Shown: positions 8,297 through 15,979 of the stretch, piece after piece | How the letters are laid out: every line of letters begins with the position of its first letter | Position numbering within the stretch: position 1 is the first letter of the stretch | Source: CAZDHT01 sp964505325 | GTDB taxonomy: Bacteria > Planctomycetota > PUPC01 | Direction: 5' to 3' | NCBI GenBank assembly: GCA_964505325.1 | Contig: CAZDHT010000011.1 | Span: 1 to 43,090 of the forward strand | Length of the DNA stretch: 43,090 nt | Made by a program: the position numbers and the translations under genes | The notes under the pieces: generated by a model | Database searches by the model: none | Seen by the model: only the letters and a program-made list of their open reading frames with translations | What the model was told of the DNA's origin: nothing

Positions 8297-9082
8297 ATGT
8301 CTATGCTCGAGGAAATGCAGGCCGACCCCGCCCGCGAGACGGATCACATCACGTCGTTCATCCGATCCGAGCTCGAGGGGGCTGGGCTCGTCAAGACCGT
8401 GGTGGGGTTGTCGGGCGGCTTGGATTCGACGGTTGTCGCCTTCTTGTGCGCCCGTGCGGTCGGCAAAGATAACGTGCTGGGTCTTGTGATGCCCTACAGG
8501 ACAAGCTCGCTGGAGAACACCTCCGACGCGAGACACGTGGCCGAATTCCTGGGCGTCCGGCGCGAGATGATCGACATCACGCCCGCCGCGGACGCGCTCC
8601 GGGAAATGCTCGCCACCGACGACCGCATCCGGATGGGCAACGTCCTGGCGCGCACCCGGATGGTCGTGCTGTATGATCGCTCGGCGGCGCACGGGGCGCT
8701 CGTCGCCGGCACCGGCAACCGCACGGAAGCCATGCTGGGCTACACCACCCTGCACGGCGACTCGGCCTGCGGGTTCCAGCCCATCGCGCACCTCTACAAG
8801 TGCCAGGTCCGTCAGCTCGGTGCATACCTCCGCGTGCCGGAGCGGATCCTCACCAAGCCGCCCAGCGCCGACCTGTGGGAGGGACAGACCGACGAAGGCG
8901 AACTCGGGTTCAGCTACGATGACGCCGACTGGCTCCTCTTCAACATGCTGGATAAAGGCAGGAGCGACAACCGGCTCGAAGCCATGGGGTTTGAGCCCGA
9001 TTTCGTGGCGCGCGTCAGGGCGCTCATCGCGACGTCTGAATTCAAGCGCCGCATGCCCAATTCGCTGCTCAAGCCGGACTGA
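8297..9082 (+). CDS. nadE: NH3-dependent NAD+ synthetase
   Basis: NadE amidates nicotinic acid adenine dinucleotide to NAD+ using ATP and ammonia. The 261-aa product carries the adenylating PP-loop VVGLSGGLDSTVV near residues 37-49. Further family blocks are VMPYRTSS, GTGNRTEAMLGYTTLHGDSACGF, ILTKPPSADLWEGQTDEGELG and a C-terminal KRRMP segment. There is no N-terminal nitrilase/glutaminase domain, so ammonia rather than glutamine is the expected nitrogen donor. ATG 8297 was chosen; ATG 8303 (MLEEMQ) is an alternative. No strong Shine-Dalgarno sequence is visible, which fits coupling to the gene that stops four bases upstream. Confidence 0.94.
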   Translation: MSMLEEMQADPARETDHITSFIRSELEGAGLVKTVVGLSGGLDSTVVAFLCARAVGKDNVLGLVMPYRTSSLENTSDARHVAEFLGVRREMIDITPAADALREMLATDDRIRMGNVLARTRMVVLYDRSAAHGALVAGTGNRTEAMLGYTTLHGDSACGFQPIAHLYKCQVRQLGAYLRVPERILTKPPSADLWEGQTDEGELGFSYDDADWLLFNMLDKGRSDNRLEAMGFEPDFVARVRALIATSEFKRRMPNSLLKPD

Positions 9083-9096
9083 CCGGGAGGCACCCG

Positions 9097-9648
9097 TTGG
9101 GGAAGTACGTCACCCGCGGCGGCGAGAAGCTCGAGTTCGCCCTGAGGGAATTCGGGGTGGACGTTTCGGGCAGGATCGCCGCCGATCTCGGCTCGCACGT
9201 TGGCGGGTTCGTCGATTGCCTGCTTCAACACGGCGCTGCCCGGGTTTATTCCGTCGACACGAGCTACGGCACGCTGGCATGGACGCTGCGGCAGGATGAA
9301 CGCGTGGTGGTGCTCGAACGAAGCAACGCGCTCCACGTGGAGCTCCCGGAGAAGGTGCACATAGTCACCATCGACGTCGGGTGGACCAAGCAGCGTACGA
9401 TATTGCCGAGAGCGGTCGGACTGGCGGAAAGCGGGGGCGTGGTGGTGTCTCTGCTGAAGCCGCAGTACGAGGCCGCGCCGGACGAAGTCGAGCGCGGCGT
9501 GGTGCGGGCCGAGGCCGCGCCGCGCATCGCAAGTCGCGTGATCGACGAACTCGGCGCGGCGCGGATCCGCGTCTCGCAGTGGGCGGAGTCGCCGATCAAA
9601 GGCCGTAAGGGCAACCACGAGTTCTTCCTCAAACTCGACGTGAAGTAA
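9097..9648 (+). CDS. TlyA-like rRNA methyltransferase lacking the S4 domain
   Basis: The 183-aa product matches the FtsJ/RrmJ-fold methyltransferase part of the TlyA (hemolysin A) family, which 2'-O-methylates rRNA cytidines. It shows YVTRGGEKLEFALREFG, which in TlyA joins the two domains, the SAM-binding DLGSHVGGFVDCLLQHGA, VYSVDTSYGTLAW and LLKPQYEA. Full-length TlyA (about 240-270 aa) has an N-terminal S4 RNA-binding domain; here the protein begins at the linker. The TTG start at 9097 is supported by GGGAGG at 9085-9090, six bases upstream. I see no S4 sequence upstream because nadE ends only 14 bases before. The target RNA is therefore uncertain. Confidence 0.85.
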   Translation: MGKYVTRGGEKLEFALREFGVDVSGRIAADLGSHVGGFVDCLLQHGAARVYSVDTSYGTLAWTLRQDERVVVLERSNALHVELPEKVHIVTIDVGWTKQRTILPRAVGLAESGGVVVSLLKPQYEAAPDEVERGVVRAEAAPRIASRVIDELGAARIRVSQWAESPIKGRKGNHEFFLKLDVK

Positions 9649-9657
9649 GGCGCCGCG

Positions 9658-10512
9658 ATGGACCCCGTCCTGTTTGTTCAATTGGTCGAGCCGCCGCTGT
9701 ACGTCATCACCACCATTCTGCTCGTCTGGCTGTCACTGCCCAGGGCCAATCCCCTGGCCGTGGCGTTCCGCCCCGTCTGGCGCACGTTGACCCGCAGGAA
9801 CTACGCCGTCTTCGTGGCGATCGGCTGCTCGATGATCGTTATTGACGTCATCCTCACCTCACTGGACCATCACTTCACGGCAGCGATCGTGAAATGGCGC
9901 GGCGAGGACTTTACCTCGCTCATCTGGCAGATCGAGGGAGACTTCGTCAAGCACTTCCAGCGGTGGACCTGGCCGGGGCTGACCTGGTACATGGCGTGGG
10001 CGTACATCGTCGTGTTTCCGGTGACGGTACCATCGGCAATGATGGTGTTCGACTACCTCGGTAAGGCGCGGAAGAACGTCTCGCTGCTCATCGCTTACTT
10101 CCTGAACTACATCCTTGTCCTGCCTTTCTATTTCCTGTTCCCCGTGCGGGAGTGTCACGAATTCAGGCCCGGCGGGGAGCCGTTCCTCCGCCTGGTGCTC
10201 GATGACGCGCACCCCGCGATCATGAAGGTCCTGCGTCCGATGAGCGGGATCGACAACTGCTTCCCCAGCTTCCACACCTCGCTGGTGGTGACCGTCGCTC
10301 TGTTCGCCTGGTTCAGCGGACGAAGGGCGTTTGGCGTCGTGATGTCTCTGATGGCTCTGTCGGTCATTCTGGCGACGCTGTACCTGGGGATCCACTGGAT
10401 CGTCGACCTCGGCGCGGGCATCGTCGTCGGGATCATCGCTTACTGGCTCGGGGATTGGCTGGGCAAGAAGTACTGGGCGCGGCGTGTGTCGCGCGGACGA
10501 AGCTTGAATTGA
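9658..10512 (+). CDS. PAP2-family membrane phosphatase/phosphotransferase
   Basis: The 284-aa protein has about six membrane segments. It carries the two best conserved motifs of the type 2 phosphatidic acid phosphatase fold: CFPSFHTSLVV (the PSGH motif, with the catalytic-relay His) and LYLGIHWIVDLGAG (the G-x-H-x3-D motif). The spacing and the preceding PVRECHEFRPGG resemble the branch that includes inositol phosphorylceramide synthase-like proteins. It may act on lipid phosphates or move phospho-head groups at the outer face of the inner membrane; the substrate cannot be read from the sequence. It starts nine bases after the TlyA-like gene. A promoter for the next gene begins within its stop codon. 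Confidence 0.82.
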   Translation: MDPVLFVQLVEPPLYVITTILLVWLSLPRANPLAVAFRPVWRTLTRRNYAVFVAIGCSMIVIDVILTSLDHHFTAAIVKWRGEDFTSLIWQIEGDFVKHFQRWTWPGLTWYMAWAYIVVFPVTVPSAMMVFDYLGKARKNVSLLIAYFLNYILVLPFYFLFPVRECHEFRPGGEPFLRLVLDDAHPAIMKVLRPMSGIDNCFPSFHTSLVVTVALFAWFSGRRAFGVVMSLMALSVILATLYLGIHWIVDLGAGIVVGIIAYWLGDWLGKKYWARRVSRGRSLN

Positions 10513-10537
10513 CACACGCGCGTGACTCTGATACCCT
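10509..10537 (+). promoter_or_regulatory. Possible promoter for DUF3108-kdsB-M20
   Basis: A consensus TTGACA (10509-10514), overlapping the TGA stop of the PAP2 gene, is followed by 17 bp and TACCCT (10532-10537), a weak -10 box (3/6). The following 41 bases are non-coding up to the ATG at 10579. This is the only intergenic gap of the 6.9-13.4 kb run, which supports an internal promoter. Confidence 0.42.
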
Positions 10538-10578
10538 GCATGTTGCCAGTAACTTAGACCGGCTGGCAGGATAGAAGC

Positions 10579-11505
10579 ATGGGAAAACGCAAATTCCTCC
10601 GCCGGGGGGTGCTCGCGGTGGCCGCCCTGGTGGCGCTGCTGGGAGGACTCTACGCGGTCAGCTACATCCGCCAAGGGCGCAAGAAGGATCCGACGCCCCT
10701 GTTCAAGCTGTTCCCGCAGGAGCGTCTCACGTACGACGTCCTGTACGGGACGACCAAAACGGGCACGGTCACCGTGAGCCTCAGCGGGCTGCTCGCGCAG
10801 CCGGACGGCTCGCGCGCGTATCGCGTCAGCTACCAGGTGAAGACCGTCCGAGCCGTCGGCGCGGTCTACAGAGTCGACGGCCACATCAGCGTGCTGATCG
10901 ACGCCGCCACCCTCCTGCCGATCGAGTACGAAGAGAAGTTCACCAAAGGCACGTTGTTCAAGGAAAGCACCAGACACCGCAGGTACGTATACGACCGGGC
11001 TAAAAACGAGCTCCGCCACTACCGCAAGAAAGATGAGAACAAGGGCTTCAAGCTGCGGCGCAAGCCCCGGAAGATCCCCAGCGACGCCCATCACTACACC
11101 TCGCTGCTGTACTTCATCCGCAGCGTTCCGCTCGAGCTCGGGACGGACTTCGCCGCGACCATCTCCGACAGGAAGAAGGACATTACCGTCAAGCTCTCCG
11201 TAGTCCGCGAGGAAGACTATGTGGCGCCCTCAGGCGAGCGGCGGACAGCCCTCGTGCTGGGAGCGGCCATCGTCGCCACCGAGGAAGAGATCAAAGATGC
11301 AGACCCGCCCACCTGGCTGAGCCGATCGGAGTTGTGGCTGGACAAGGAGAAGCGCTTTCCGGTGCGCCTTGACGCCAAGACCAAGTGGGGTACAATGTCC
11401 GCCAAACTGGTAGAGCGTGTCATCACGGAGGACCCTTCGTCGCAGACCAATGAGAGCGGTGGGAATCATACCGGCCAGGTACCACTCGACCCGGCTCCCC
11501 GGTAA
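10579..11505 (+). CDS. DUF3108-type envelope protein
   Basis: The 308-aa product has one N-terminal hydrophobic segment (about residues 10-27, VLAVAALVALLGGLYAVSYI) acting as signal or anchor. A periplasmic beta-rich domain follows with the DUF3108 layout: a start like FPQERLTYDVLYG-TKTGTVTVS, then the mid-domain LPIEYEEKFTKG and a terminal WLDKEKRFPVRLDAKTKWG. Proteins of this family are envelope proteins without a known catalytic role. Its last 56 bases overlap kdsB in another frame, which adds an unusual hydrophilic tail (about 20 residues) beyond the domain. Context with kdsB and a PAP2 protein suggests an envelope job, by inference only. Confidence 0.72.
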   Translation: MGKRKFLRRGVLAVAALVALLGGLYAVSYIRQGRKKDPTPLFKLFPQERLTYDVLYGTTKTGTVTVSLSGLLAQPDGSRAYRVSYQVKTVRAVGAVYRVDGHISVLIDAATLLPIEYEEKFTKGTLFKESTRHRRYVYDRAKNELRHYRKKDENKGFKLRRKPRKIPSDAHHYTSLLYFIRSVPLELGTDFAATISDRKKDITVKLSVVREEDYVAPSGERRTALVLGAAIVATEEEIKDADPPTWLSRSELWLDKEKRFPVRLDAKTKWGTMSAKLVERVITEDPSSQTNESGGNHTGQVPLDPAPR

Positions 11506-12199
11506 GCCCCTCCTCAAAGAGACGGGGAAATACCTGATCCAGCACGTGTGGGAGCGGGCCCGCCAGGCGTCCTCGCTCAGCGCGGTGATCATTGCCACAG
11601 ACGACGGCGGCATCCTTCGCGCCGCGCAGGAGTTCGGCGCCGACGCCCGAATGACCGCCTCCTCCCACCAGACCGGGACCGACCGTGTGGCGGAAGTCGC
11701 CGCCCAGCTCGACTGTGAGATCGTGGTGAACATCCAGGGCGACGAAGCCGAGATCGAGCCGAGCGCCATCGATGCCGCAGTCAACGCCCTGGTCAACACG
11801 CCAGAAGCCGTGATGTCCACCCTCGCGCATCTCACGACGGACCCCAAACGTGCGGCCGACCCCAACGTGGTCAAGGTCGTATGTGGCGCCGGCGGACGGG
11901 CGCTGTACTTTTCCCGCGCTCCGGTGCCCTACCCGCGCGACGAGAAGGGCGAGCCGTCGTACTGGCTGCACGTGGGGCTCTATGCGTACCGAAGGGAGTT
12001 CCTGCTCGGATACTCGCGCATGCCGCAGACGCCGCTCGAGAGAACCGAGAAGCTCGAGCAGCTCCGAGCCATCGAGAACGGGTACATCATCCAAGTCGTA
12101 GAGACCGATTACCAAGCGTTGGGGATAGACACCCCCGCCGACTACCAGGCGTTCATCCAACGCTACCGAGACAGAGTGAACAAAGGAGGGACCGCGTGA
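11450..12199 (+). CDS. kdsB: CMP-KDO synthetase
   Basis: KdsB activates 3-deoxy-manno-octulosonate with CTP for lipopolysaccharide inner-core assembly. The 249-aa protein begins MRAVGIIPARYHSTRLPGKPL, the canonical CTP-binding N-terminus, and carries IIATDD, the SSHQTGTDRVAEV motif, NIQGDEAEIEP and HVGLYAYRREFL. Length equals the usual 245-255 aa. The ATG at 11450 is chosen because homology begins exactly there; an in-frame GTG at 11417 would add 11 residues. Its start lies inside the end of the DUF3108 gene (56-bp overlap). Its stop overlaps the next start by four bases. It is good evidence for an LPS-bearing outer membrane. Confidence 0.95.
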   Translation: MRAVGIIPARYHSTRLPGKPLLKETGKYLIQHVWERARQASSLSAVIIATDDGGILRAAQEFGADARMTASSHQTGTDRVAEVAAQLDCEIVVNIQGDEAEIEPSAIDAAVNALVNTPEAVMSTLAHLTTDPKRAADPNVVKVVCGAGGRALYFSRAPVPYPRDEKGEPSYWLHVGLYAYRREFLLGYSRMPQTPLERTEKLEQLRAIENGYIIQVVETDYQALGIDTPADYQAFIQRYRDRVNKGGTA

Positions 12200-13386
12200 A
12201 GAAGAAGAGCCAGCCCCTGACCATCGACAAAGAGCGAGCCATCGGGACGGTGATGGAACTGCTCTCGGTGCCCGGTGTGTCGTGCGAGGAGCGCGACATC
12301 GCCAGGAAGATCGTGCAGATTCTCACCAGGCACGGTGTACCTCGGAACGCGATCCGGTTCGACGACGCCCACCGGAAGAGCCCGCACGGCGGCAACGTCG
12401 GCAACCTGACCATCAAGCTGCCGGGCACGGTCCGCGGCCCGCGACGCCTGCTGTTGGCGCACATGGACACCGTGCCGACCTGCCGCAACGCGAAGCCCGT
12501 CCGGCGAGGCAGAGCCATCGTGTCCGCGCGGAAGGGCACCGGCACCGGTGCGGACGACCGGAGCGGGTGCGGCGCGCTGGTGGTGGCGGCAATCGAGATC
12601 CTCGCCCAGAAGCTCCCGCATCCGCCGGTCACGCTGCTCTTCACGATACAGGAGGAGATCGGGCTCGTCGGTGCGCGGTACGTTGATGCGCAGCGGCTCG
12701 GTTCTCCGAAGCTCGCCTTCAACTTCGACGGCGGGCCCCCGAACTGCGTGGAGATCGGTGCGACCGGCGGCTACTACCTGGAGATCGATGTCAAAGGCAT
12801 CCCATCGCACGCCGGCGGCCGGCCCGAGCGGGGGGTTTCTGCGGCCATGATTGCGGCGGCCGCGATGGCCGACCTCGAAAAGAACGGCTGGTTCGGGCTG
12901 GTGATGAAGCACGGCGTGCGGGGCACGTCCAACATCGGCACGGTTCACGGCGGCGAGGCGACGAACGTCGTCATGGATCACCTGCACGTGACCGGCGAGT
13001 GCCGCAGCTTCAGCCGGTCGCTGCGCCAGCGGATCGCAACCGCCTACCGCAAGGCGTTCGAGCGCGCCGCCAGAAAGCTCCTGTCCAGCGAGGGAAAGCG
13101 CGGCTCCACTCAATTCAAGCGCACCAAGAAATACGAAGCCTTCAAGCTCCCCAGGAGCAGCCCGAGCGTGAACGAGGTGATCCGGGTGCTCCATCGGCTC
13201 CACATGAAGCCGACCCTCGAATACAGCAACGGCGGGCTCGACGCCAACTGGCTGGCGGAGCATGGCATCTACGCCGCGACGGTGGGCGCGGGGACGCTCG
13301 GCGCCCATACGGTCAAAGAGAAGCTGGTGCTCTCCCAGTACATCGGCGGGTGCAAGGTCGCACTTGGCCTGGCGACGGGGCTGTAG
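12196..13386 (+). CDS. M20-family metallopeptidase (PepT-like)
   Basis: This is a 396-aa cytoplasmic zinc exopeptidase, by family an aminopeptidase or dipeptidase. The metal-site motifs of M20 are present: LLAHMDTVP (His ligand plus Asp), GTGADDRSGCG (bridging Asp), TIQEEIGLVGA (Glu-Glu pair), NFDGGPPN (Asp) and the late GTLGAHTVKE (His). The dimerisation insert between about residues 190 and 300 includes GIPSHAGGRPERG. The order and spacing look more like peptidase T than ArgE or DapE. The GTG start at 12196 overlaps the kdsB stop and follows a strong AAAGGAGGG (12182-12190). Confidence 0.87.
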   Translation: MKKKSQPLTIDKERAIGTVMELLSVPGVSCEERDIARKIVQILTRHGVPRNAIRFDDAHRKSPHGGNVGNLTIKLPGTVRGPRRLLLAHMDTVPTCRNAKPVRRGRAIVSARKGTGTGADDRSGCGALVVAAIEILAQKLPHPPVTLLFTIQEEIGLVGARYVDAQRLGSPKLAFNFDGGPPNCVEIGATGGYYLEIDVKGIPSHAGGRPERGVSAAMIAAAAMADLEKNGWFGLVMKHGVRGTSNIGTVHGGEATNVVMDHLHVTGECRSFSRSLRQRIATAYRKAFERAARKLLSSEGKRGSTQFKRTKKYEAFKLPRSSPSVNEVIRVLHRLHMKPTLEYSNGGLDANWLAEHGIYAATVGAGTLGAHTVKEKLVLSQYIGGCKVALGLATGL

Positions 13387-13413
13387 AGCGAGTACCGAAC
13401 GTCCAAGCCGCCG

Positions 13414-13911
13414 TTACGCTAGGTCTCTCAGGTACCGCCTGAGAACGCGGTGTGCCACGGCCAGCAGGGCGGCGCTCGCGATCACCCCCAACGCGGTCCG
13501 CCACGAGCAGCCCATCATCACAATCCCCAGGGCCGTGCCGGCGGCGGGCGGGTGCTCGGTGTCCGTCACCACCATCACGAAGATAGAGAGCCCCACCGCC
13601 ACCGCGCAGATGGCGACCGCATACGCCGCCGGCGGGTTAGCCACCGGGCCGGCAATGGAGAGGCACGCCAGGCCGCACACCAGCCCGACACAGTGCCCCC
13701 CGACGACATGGCTCGCCCTCGCCGTCAGGCTGTCGGGCATGGCAAAGACAATGAACGCCGAGGCGCCCAGCGAAGCGACCACGATCGCCCGCTCGAAGCT
13801 GAACACGTGCAGCGCAACGAACAAGGTCAGCGTGGCGAGGACGCTCTGCAGGACGTAGTTCTTCCAGTGCTGCCGAAACTCCCTGATCATCTCCGCGAGC
13901 GTTCTTTTCAT
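13414..13911 (-). CDS. HPP-family membrane protein
   Basis: The 165-aa protein has four to five hydrophobic segments and the two signatures of the HPP family: VASLGASAFIVFAMP and TDTEHPPAAGTALG, whose HPP triplet gives the name. Members are small integral membrane proteins; some have been linked to nitrite transport in cyanobacteria and chloroplasts, and no function is established here. Start MKRTLAEM at 13911. It lies 88 bases after the stop of the APC-EIIA transporter on the same strand, and its stop faces the M20 peptidase stop 27 bases away. Confidence 0.8.
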   Translation of the reverse strand: MKRTLAEMIREFRQHWKNYVLQSVLATLTLFVALHVFSFERAIVVASLGASAFIVFAMPDSLTARASHVVGGHCVGLVCGLACLSIAGPVANPPAAYAVAICAVAVGLSIFVMVVTDTEHPPAAGTALGIVMMGCSWRTALGVIASAALLAVAHRVLRRYLRDLA

Positions 13912-13999
13912 CGCTCGGCCGCGCTCCCGACCGCCGCGGTGTCCGCCCATCCGACCGGCGCTCTGCCCCGAGTCCCGTCGTCCATCGAAGGTTCGCTCC

Positions 14000-15862
14000 T
14001 TACTGCACGTCACGATCGCGCGCCGCGAGCAGGATGATGTTGCGCAGCTCCTGCTCGTCGCGGGCGTTCATCCACCGGTCCTTGAATTGCGGGCTGCGGG
14101 CGATCTGCGCGATCCACATCAGCGACTTCAGATGGAAGCTTCGCTCGTCCCGCGTGCCGAGGAGAACGAACACCATGTGAACCGGCGGGCCCGATTCCTG
14201 AAACCGGATGCCCCGCTTGCAGCGGGCGAGCAGAATGTCGAACTTCTGCTTGCCCTGGATGATCATGTGGGGGATGGCCAGCCCCGGCGCAATCGCGGTG
14301 GTCGATTCCTTCTCACGGTCCACCAGTTGATGGTACAGGCTGTCGGCGTTCGTGTGGAGATGCTGCGACGTGTGGTACGCCACCGCCTTGAAGAACTCCT
14401 CGTAATCGGTCGGACCTTCCATGTCCAGGATCGTGCAGGTCTTGATCAGCTTGTCGAATCGATCCTCGATGATGTTGTCGCGCTCGACGAGGATGTCTTT
14501 CAGTTCACTCTCGAGGGTCGCCGTGCCGATACGGCGGTCCACGATGCGCTCGACGACGTGGACCAGCGCCGACTGACGCTTGACCCGTCTCGGAACATAG
14601 AACAGATACCAGGCCAGCCCCAGCAGGGCAAAGGTGGCGCTGATGGCGAGCGGGACCGCGCCCATCTCGGCGATCAGGAACAGGCAGGTGCACATGCCCG
14701 CCACCTGCGTCCACGGATGGCCGGGGCAGCGGAAGCGCGGCCGGTAGCTGTGGATCTTGCTGGCGCGCATCACGATCACGGACGCGTTGATCAGCACGAA
14801 CAGGAGCAGCATGAGCGTCGACGCGGTCTTGATCAGGTTCTCGAGCGTAAGGACGAGAAGCACGCAGATCATAAAGGCCCCGGTCAGCAGGATCGCGACG
14901 TGCGGCGTGCCGAACCGGCGGTTGACCACCGCCAGACGGCTCGGAATGAGCTGGTCGCGGCTCATCGCCAGCAGTGATCGGGACGCGGCGAGGACCGCGG
15001 CATTTGCCGTCGTGATGAATGCGAGCGTTGCCGCCGCCGCCATCACCGCCATGCCCGGCCCACCCAGCAGCACATGCGCCGCATCGGAGATCGGCGTCAG
15101 CGTTCGCTCGCCGCTCTGCAACGTACCCAGCCCCACCGTCACCCCTACCGCCGCTACATACAGCACGCTCACCACGATGAACGCAGACAGCAGCCCCAGC
15201 GGGATCGACCGGCCGGGCCGGCGGACCTCCTCGCTCACGCTCGCGACCTTGGTCACGCCGATGTATGACACGAAAACCATGCCCGCGCCCATCAGCACCG
15301 CCGCCCAGGGATTGGGCCCTTTGGGCATGAACGGCTTGTAGTGGTCGACGTCAATCCGCGTGGCGCCCAGTCCGACGTAGCCGAGCAGGATCGCCAGCAG
15401 GGCGAAGACCATGATGCTCTGGAACCGGCCCGTCCCCTTCACACTCACGAGATTCAGCACGACGAAGACGACGCAGCAGCCCGCCCCGATGAGATCGATC
15501 TGGAACTCGGGCAACTCACCGAACAGGAGCATGGCGAACGTGCCCATGCCCACGAGCGCGAACGCCCCCTTCAGCGCCGTCGAGAACCATTCGGCGAAGC
15601 CGGCGAACGTCCCGGCAAACGGGCCGAGACTCCGCTCGATAAAGAAATACGTACCTCCCGCCTTCGGCATCGCCGTCGCCAGCTCCATCGCCGAAAGCAC
15701 GTTTGGCGTCATCAGCAAGCAGGCCAGCCCGTATGCGAGGATCATCGCCGGGCCGACATTGAGGAACATCACCCCGGGCAGCACGAACAGACCGGAACTG
15801 ATCATCGCCCCGGCGGCGATGCAAAACACGTCCAGCGCGCCGAGCGGCTTTTTCAGCTCCAT
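14000..15862 (-). CDS. APC-superfamily permease fused to a PTS EIIA (fructose-type) domain
   Basis: This is a 620-aa fusion. Residues 1 to about 425 are an amino acid-polyamine-organocation permease: the start LKKPLGALDVFCIAAGAMISSGLF contains the helix 1 break G-A-M-I-S-S-G, and about 12 helices follow, with EEVRRPGRSIPLG in the classic loop. A linker (about 426-455) leads to a mannitol/fructose-type EIIA domain (about 455-615) whose phosphorylatable His is in place: PGLAIPHMIIQG, His532. That the His survives suggests the domain can still be phosphorylated by HPr-like donors and could gate transport. No PTS EI, HPr or EIIBC gene is in the window. Start MELKKP at 15862 has a TATAAT 31 bases upstream. 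The substrate is unknown. Confidence 0.87.
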   Translation of the reverse strand: MELKKPLGALDVFCIAAGAMISSGLFVLPGVMFLNVGPAMILAYGLACLLMTPNVLSAMELATAMPKAGGTYFFIERSLGPFAGTFAGFAEWFSTALKGAFALVGMGTFAMLLFGELPEFQIDLIGAGCCVVFVVLNLVSVKGTGRFQSIMVFALLAILLGYVGLGATRIDVDHYKPFMPKGPNPWAAVLMGAGMVFVSYIGVTKVASVSEEVRRPGRSIPLGLLSAFIVVSVLYVAAVGVTVGLGTLQSGERTLTPISDAAHVLLGGPGMAVMAAAATLAFITTANAAVLAASRSLLAMSRDQLIPSRLAVVNRRFGTPHVAILLTGAFMICVLLVLTLENLIKTASTLMLLLFVLINASVIVMRASKIHSYRPRFRCPGHPWTQVAGMCTCLFLIAEMGAVPLAISATFALLGLAWYLFYVPRRVKRQSALVHVVERIVDRRIGTATLESELKDILVERDNIIEDRFDKLIKTCTILDMEGPTDYEEFFKAVAYHTSQHLHTNADSLYHQLVDREKESTTAIAPGLAIPHMIIQGKQKFDILLARCKRGIRFQESGPPVHMVFVLLGTRDERSFHLKSLMWIAQIARSPQFKDRWMNARDEQELRNIILLAARDRDVQ

Positions 15863-15892
15863 CGCGTCCCCTCACTGACGCCAACGCGGGGC

Positions 15893-15898
15893 ATTATA
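15893..15898 (-). promoter_or_regulatory. -10 box for the APC-EIIA gene
   Basis: A consensus TATAAT is read on the minus strand (15898-15893) about 31 bases before the ATG at 15862. No good -35 box sits at 16-18 bp spacing (ATGCTT at best), so it would need an activator or an alternative contact. The site lies in the 117-bp divergent gap shared with the URO-D-like gene. Confidence 0.45.
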
Positions 15899-15920
15899 CA
15901 TAAGCCGCTCGAAAAAAGCA

Positions 15921-15948
15921 TTGCATGTTCCTTCGCAAGCACTATCTT
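15921..15948 (+). promoter_or_regulatory. Weak promoter candidate for the URO-D-like gene
   Basis: TTGCAT (15921-15926), a 16-bp spacer and TATCTT (15943-15948) lie 32 bases before the ATG at 15980. Both boxes are imperfect; the position in the divergent gap is the main support. Confidence 0.28.
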
Positions 15949-15979
15949 GTCGGAGTCTATCCCAGCCCGAGAAGAGGCC

